From: Welwitschia mirabilis
Taxonomy: Eukaryota > Gnetophyta > Gnetopsida > Welwitschiales
DNA: 64,000 nucleotides
Assembly: GCA_051453625.1 (NCBI GenBank)
Contig: JBOZIK010000001.1
Span: 125,264,309-125,328,308 of the forward strand
Reading direction: 5' to 3'
Every line of letters begins with the position of its first letter. Within the stretch, counting starts at the first letter, position 1. The notes under the pieces were generated by a model. That model was not told where the DNA came from and made no database searches. It was given only the letters and a program-made list of their open reading frames with translations. This document shows, one piece after another, positions 59,023 through 64,000 of this stretch. The translations under genes were made by a program, and so were the position numbers.

Positions 59023-59479
59023 ACTGCTCTTTTTCTAGTAATCATTTATTTACCAGCATGCCAAAAATAATTCTAGATATAACACATAACATGTCCTAAC
59101 CATGTAATCTATTTAATATTATCACTTGAATGAGGTTTTTCTTTCCATAAAATATGTAAATAATTTGTTTAATTCAAAATTATATGTATTTCTATGTAAT
59201 CTAAAGAGAGAAGAATGATCTTGCTTTATCTAATGCCTAAAGTTAATCCATAAATAAATGGCATAATCACCTAATAATAAGCATTTGTTATATACATTAA
59301 AATAGGCATTTTGATTCTAGACAGAGACATAAGAAAAATAAAATGTAATCAACTATTGAAGAATAAAATGAATATGGATTCAATATTTGATCAAGCATTT
59401 AAAAACTCTTTAAAGATAAGACTAATGTTGTTAAAAGTAATAAATAACATAAAGCTACTCTTTAAAAAAAGACTAAAAA

Positions 59480-59700
59480 CTTTTTTCTAAGGAATCCATC
59501 TAAAAAGAGAATATTTCAATCTTATTAAATAAATTCTTTATCATATTAAAATCTCTATTAAGGATCCAAGGAATATTTGAAAGAGTATAAGTTAACTCTA
59601 ATAATATGGTAGTTCTTTGGGAAGCTTCATTGAGAGTATACATGGAATAGATTCTAAGAAATCCATGAGGGGAAGAAAGAAGCACCAACTACATCTTTAA
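59480..59700 (-). pseudogene. LINE endonuclease fragment 2
   Basis: An open stretch on the minus strand (59500-59688) contains LRIYSMYTLNEASQRTTILL and then PWILNRDFNMIKNLFNKI. This matches the endonuclease of plant LINEs (NVYxPNxxxxRxxLWxEL, then PWxLxGDFNxI). The Gly before Asp is Arg here. Nearby minus-strand DNA to about 59300 may continue the domain. It is a different copy from the LINE at 48.5-54.3 kb. Confidence 0.7.
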
Positions 59701-60929
59701 TATAAATTATAACCATTTTAAACTATTTTAGAGTACCAATATGAATAAAGAATAGTAGAATGATTACATTGCTGGTATGATGTTTCATAGTACTTTTTTA
59801 CAAAGATTATTTCTTCTTTAAATATTTTCATTTCTTATAATAATATAAAATTAGGAGATAAAGAGGATATTTTTAAATGAAATCCCATACTCCTTTTTTT
59901 CTATAGGGTATATGTAAGCCCTTAAATATTCTAAGAATATATAATCATGTACATGTGAGAAGTGAGACTCGTATCCTATTAAATGGGTTAATCATTAGGT
60001 TGTAATTAATGTCTATGTGGTTCTATTAGTTATTTTTTAAAGCCTAAAATTAATTAGAGATTTTGATATTGTTCTTTAATCCTTTGGTAATATAAAAAGT
60101 GCTACCATTACAAAGCTTAATTTTCTTGAATATTCATTAATATTTGGCTATTTATATGATTTGACTAATTTGACATCTTTTATACTTGATTTTTGAATAT
60201 TTTTAAATCATCATTTGAACAATAGCATGTGCATTTTATGCAATTAAAACTTAAATAAAAAAGCATTAACATTTTTTCCCTTTTCCACATAAATTATATT
60301 AAATAACTTAATTTTTTTTTTTTGTTGTAAGACTTTGACCACTAGATAAAGTATTTTGTTTTTAAAAAAAAAATATAAAGTAGAATGCTTTTAATATTTA
60401 TTCTTACAAAGTTTATTTGTGCACTTCTCTATTATAAGACGGGATGAGAATTAAATAAATAACCTTCTCTAGAAAAATAGTTGTAGGAATTGAAAAGATT
60501 AAAATAGACAACCTATTACTAATGTGTCATAAGACAATCTTTAAGAAATAAAACTTTATTTTTATTATTCAAATCTATATTGATAAAATACATTGTTATT
60601 CTTGTAATAAGGAAGAAAAATTTGGAATATCAATAACTAGCATAAGAATCTTAATAATCTTAGACTCAATATTCTTACAAATAAGAGGAAACTTTTAAAA
60701 CTCTGCAAACAAGACACATGACAGTAGTCTAAATCATTATCATCAATATCCTATTTTCATTGTCAAACTATTAAAATAGCAATGTAATGAATAATAGATC
60801 TCAACTATAAAAGATTCTAAGAAAAGGATTTTGCATGCAAGGCTATAGTGATTATGTAATAAAATCAAATTTATCTCTTCAAGAAAAGATTTTGATCTTA
60901 GAAGATAATCCAAGATTTATAAGACATAA
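59701..60929. other. Unassigned AT-rich DNA
   Basis: No certain feature. Parts may belong to the LINE fragments on either side. Confidence 0.4.
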
Positions 60930-61100
60930 TATTACAAGAAAATATCCACCTGTTACTCAATTAAATAATTAGGTAAGATAAAACCAAAGTCCCCAGCTAC
61001 TATTTAACATTTAAAATTATGTAATAAGTATTCTAGATAATCAAATTTAATAATGTTTATGGTATGAAAACACCTAATATAGAGGGTGAGATTATTGAAA
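60930..61100 (-). pseudogene. Possible LINE endonuclease fragment 3
   Basis: On the minus strand IVAGDFGFILPNYLIE can be read near 61005-60958, close to the WIVAGDFN motif; upstream FDYLEYLLHNFKC (about 61050-61010) fits the preceding helix. Short and weak. Confidence 0.4.
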
Positions 61101-61129
61101 AGTTCAAAATCCTTGTGTTATCATAATTT

Positions 61130-61250
61130 TAGGAAACCCTTTCTAATTTACAACTAATTTTTTAAAATTATAGAAAAACCTCTCTGATTTACATCATTAA
61201 ATCTTCGTAGTTATAAAAAAACCTCTTAAATTTACATTTTAACCATTTTT
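61130..61250. repeat. Degenerate tandem repeat, about 50-60 bp
   Basis: Three copies of AAACCYTYTYTRATTTACA-like words (near 61133, 61174, 61219), each preceded by an A-rich stretch. Confidence 0.6.
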
Positions 61251-62546
61251 ATGATCTCAGACTATTAATAGTTATTAGAAATATGATTTAACAGTATTTT
61301 ATGATTAGATAGCTTTAAGGATTATTCCATTTTCTTCTTTTATTAATCATTCACATACATATGAGATACTTCTTTTAGCACTCAAACTTATTTCTTCATG
61401 TTTACATCTAGTTATCATATATCTTATATTATAATGAAGTAGAATAGATATCATTTAAACTTTAAGAAAAAAATTAATGTACAAGAAATCACCTTGAATT
61501 GTTTTTTTTTTTTTTTTTAGAAGAAATAGTTATAGATTAAAAGTTAAAATGTTATTAAAAAAACAAGAACTTTATATCAAAACTGCATCTTATTTTTCAA
61601 ATCAAATGTATATGCTTAATTAAAATATAAATAATTTCAGCGATAAGATTCATCTTATGGAGCTAAAATACAAGTGCAAAGACGTTAATGCATAGTACAA
61701 TATAATATTCAAGATTATTATTATTATTAGGTGATAACATTTTTTATTAAATCTAACTCTAACTTAGGGTTAATAATGAGTCTTGGATATAGAAGATAAG
61801 ATAAATAAATATGTAACCAAAAATAAGTGTTTGTAAGTCTACAATTGTTTTTAGAATTTCAAAATATGGAATTTAATACCTAAAAAAATAATGTAAAGAA
61901 ATTACTTCAATATTTTTCTAGTTTACTCTCTCTTCTAAGATTGAATTTGATGGAAATTAAGATAGAGATTTGTTTTTAATTGAAACTATCCTTCAAAACA
62001 TAAACTAAAGCATTCAATTATAAGTAATAGAAGATTTTGATTTTCTAGAAATAGGTATTTTCCAACTATATCTCTAGTAATAAGGAAGGAGGATTATAGG
62101 GATTTGAGAACCTCTCCATTAATGTAGACTTAAGAAAACTTGTTGAGGATTGATTTCATATCTCTTTACTAATTTATGAAATAGATAAGGCTACTAACTA
62201 GGATTCAAGAATTCCAAGCCTAGTCTTAGTAATAAAATCCTTAATGATTTATCTTCTTATTATCATGGAACAAAAATTAACAATTAATATTTAAGAAGTA
62301 TCAAAAGCTATCAATTAGTTATCTTGTATAAATATACTTAACAATGATTTAGGCTCTAAGTTATCTAAGTATATAATAGTAGATTCTATAAATTTAGAAA
62401 CTTAATTCATGTAAATATACTTCATCAAAAAATAAATAAATATATTAGGAATTATTGCAATCTGAATAGTATAGTAAGTAATTCTACTATTTACAATGAA
62501 AAAAAGAACTCTTCTTAACTTGAAGGAAAGAATGATGCATCGTCAT
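61251..62546. other. Unassigned AT-rich DNA
   Basis: Nothing recognised apart from a T-run of about 18 at 61502-61519. Confidence 0.45.
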
Positions 62547-62646
62547 NNNNNNNNNNNNNNNNNNNNNNNNNNNNNNNNNNNNNNNNNNNNNNNNNNNNNN
62601 NNNNNNNNNNNNNNNNNNNNNNNNNNNNNNNNNNNNNNNNNNNNNN
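62547..62646. other. Assembly gap, 100 N
   Basis: The 28 bases before (62519-62546) and after (62647-62674) match except at two positions. Confidence 0.95.
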
Positions 62647-64000
62647 CTTGAAGGCAAGAATGATGCATCTTCATAAGATTTAAAAGCCTCTTAACCCTAC
62701 ATGTAAATAATTCAACCTTGAAAATATCTATTTCAAACTCTATTTTTTTAATCCCTTTTCTAAATATTCTTAATAAATTTATGAACTATAAAATACCTTT
62801 GTATGTCCTAAGAAAGAATGATAATTAAGATCAATCAAAATATAATGGGATTTTCTACTTTGCTTATTTAAAATTATCATTTATACCTTTACAGCTAGGA
62901 CATAATACTATATCTTGTTAATACGTTTCTTCTATTTTGTTTTTACTAAATGAAGAGAACTCTATTATTATACATTACCTAAAATTTAAAGTGAAGATAT
63001 GGTAGAGAGGGATCCTATAAAAGCTTCTTTTAAAAAATTGGATGAATCCTAAACATCTTTCAAAAACACTATCAAAAATAGATGAAACTACCACTCAGAT
63101 TTAGAACTTGCACATAGATGGTTATGATTTAAGAGTCATATGAGGGATTTGGATGATATTTATCATAGAGTTTATAGTATCCATTTTGATAAAAAATTGT
63201 AGTTGATGACCCTAATCAAAATCAAAGAGATTAATATAGTGACATTTATTTCAAGGAAAGAAAATTCTCAAAAAAAAAAAATTAGATAGATATTTAAATT
63301 CTTCTAAATATATCTTAATAGATGTGGTCAATAAATGAAGAAGTTGAAGTTTCATAGTAGTAAACATGAGGCTTATTACTTATATAGATATATTAAAGTA
63401 GAGGATGAAATAAAATCACTATTTAATTTGAAGATAAATTAACTTATAAAATCTAAAAATCAAACTAAATTTGTATTATATTCATAGATCCTTAAGATCT
63501 ACTTGGTAGCTGATATATACATGCTATAAAATTTTAAAATATCATTAATAGAATTACCAGTTGTTCTTCATACAACTTAGAATAAATCAATTAAATTGAT
63601 AACTTCATAGTTATTATATAAGTTAGAATATTAAATTAGTATAGAAAAAAAGGACTTATCAACTTAGAATAAATTACCATAATTGGTATTTGATTTCATA
63701 GTTGATAAGTCCATTATTCTTAAGGATATCAAGTCATTTTCCTATTTTAACACTTAGATAATGAGATTCCATTCTTGCTAATAATGAGATTCGATTCTTA
63801 CTTTTTTCTATTTTAACACTTAAATAATTAGAACCCATTCTTGCTTTATTATTATACACTATAAATGTTGAGCAATAAAAACTGTTAAATAGTTTGAATT
63901 TACATTAAAACATTTTATATGTTACTTAGGTACAAATTTTGCTTTTTTTTTATGTTCTCCCAAAGACTATAAACAACCTTTTGTTTCACAGTCTTGCAAA
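62647..64000. other. Unassigned AT-rich DNA
   Basis: No gene or element recognised. A direct repeat with CTATTTTAACACTTARATAA and CCATTCTTGCT lies at about 63741-63780 and 63807-63847. Confidence 0.45.

Overview
The window is plant nuclear DNA, very AT-rich to the eye, and consists almost wholly of decayed transposable elements. The plant assignment rests on Ty1/copia and Ty3/gypsy LTR retrotransposons carrying plant-type primer-binding sites (initiator-Met tRNA; one Athila-type Asp-tRNA-like site), plant L1-type LINEs with a zf-RVT domain, and CACTA-like subterminal repeats. I cannot name the species. I found no intact host gene, tRNA, rRNA or CRISPR array. Every recognised coding region is a pseudogene with many stops and frameshifts, and a large share of the changes are C-to-T or G-to-A.

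Layout: 1-2.3 kb unassigned DNA with dispersed repeat R2 (copy 1). 2.3-5.3 kb: copia remnant A. 5.5-7.6 kb: CACTA-like repeats plus a decayed unknown ORF. 7.68-15.57 kb: copia element B with both LTRs, PBS, gag, protease, integrase, RT, RNase H and PPT. 15.6-17.7 kb: a second CACTA-like array and R2 (copy 2). 17.8-21.4 kb: chromovirus-like gypsy C (protease to integrase tail). 21.4-47.06 kb: copia element F/G, holding an internal duplication, and hosting gypsy element D (30.758-45.944 kb), which hosts the Athila-like gag-only element E (34.123-40.499 kb). 48.5-54.35 kb: LINE-1 on the minus strand. 55.2-56.0 kb: a minus-strand copia fragment (H). 56-64 kb: mostly featureless DNA with short tandem repeats and two LINE endonuclease fragments.

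The clearest result is a three-level nest, E in D in F. The F reverse-transcriptase frame stops at base 30757 and resumes in phase at 45945, with a near-perfect 5-bp target duplication (AAAGA/AAATA). Other notable structure: seven paired GTCGAC-like motifs at about 70-105 bp spacing inside both LTRs of B; primer-binding sites of B, D and E that differ from consensus mainly by transitions; a tandem duplication in F/G whose junction is an assembly gap; and identical or near-identical sequence on both sides of three of the eight N runs. I did not find a convincing new biological system. The novelty here is in element architecture.
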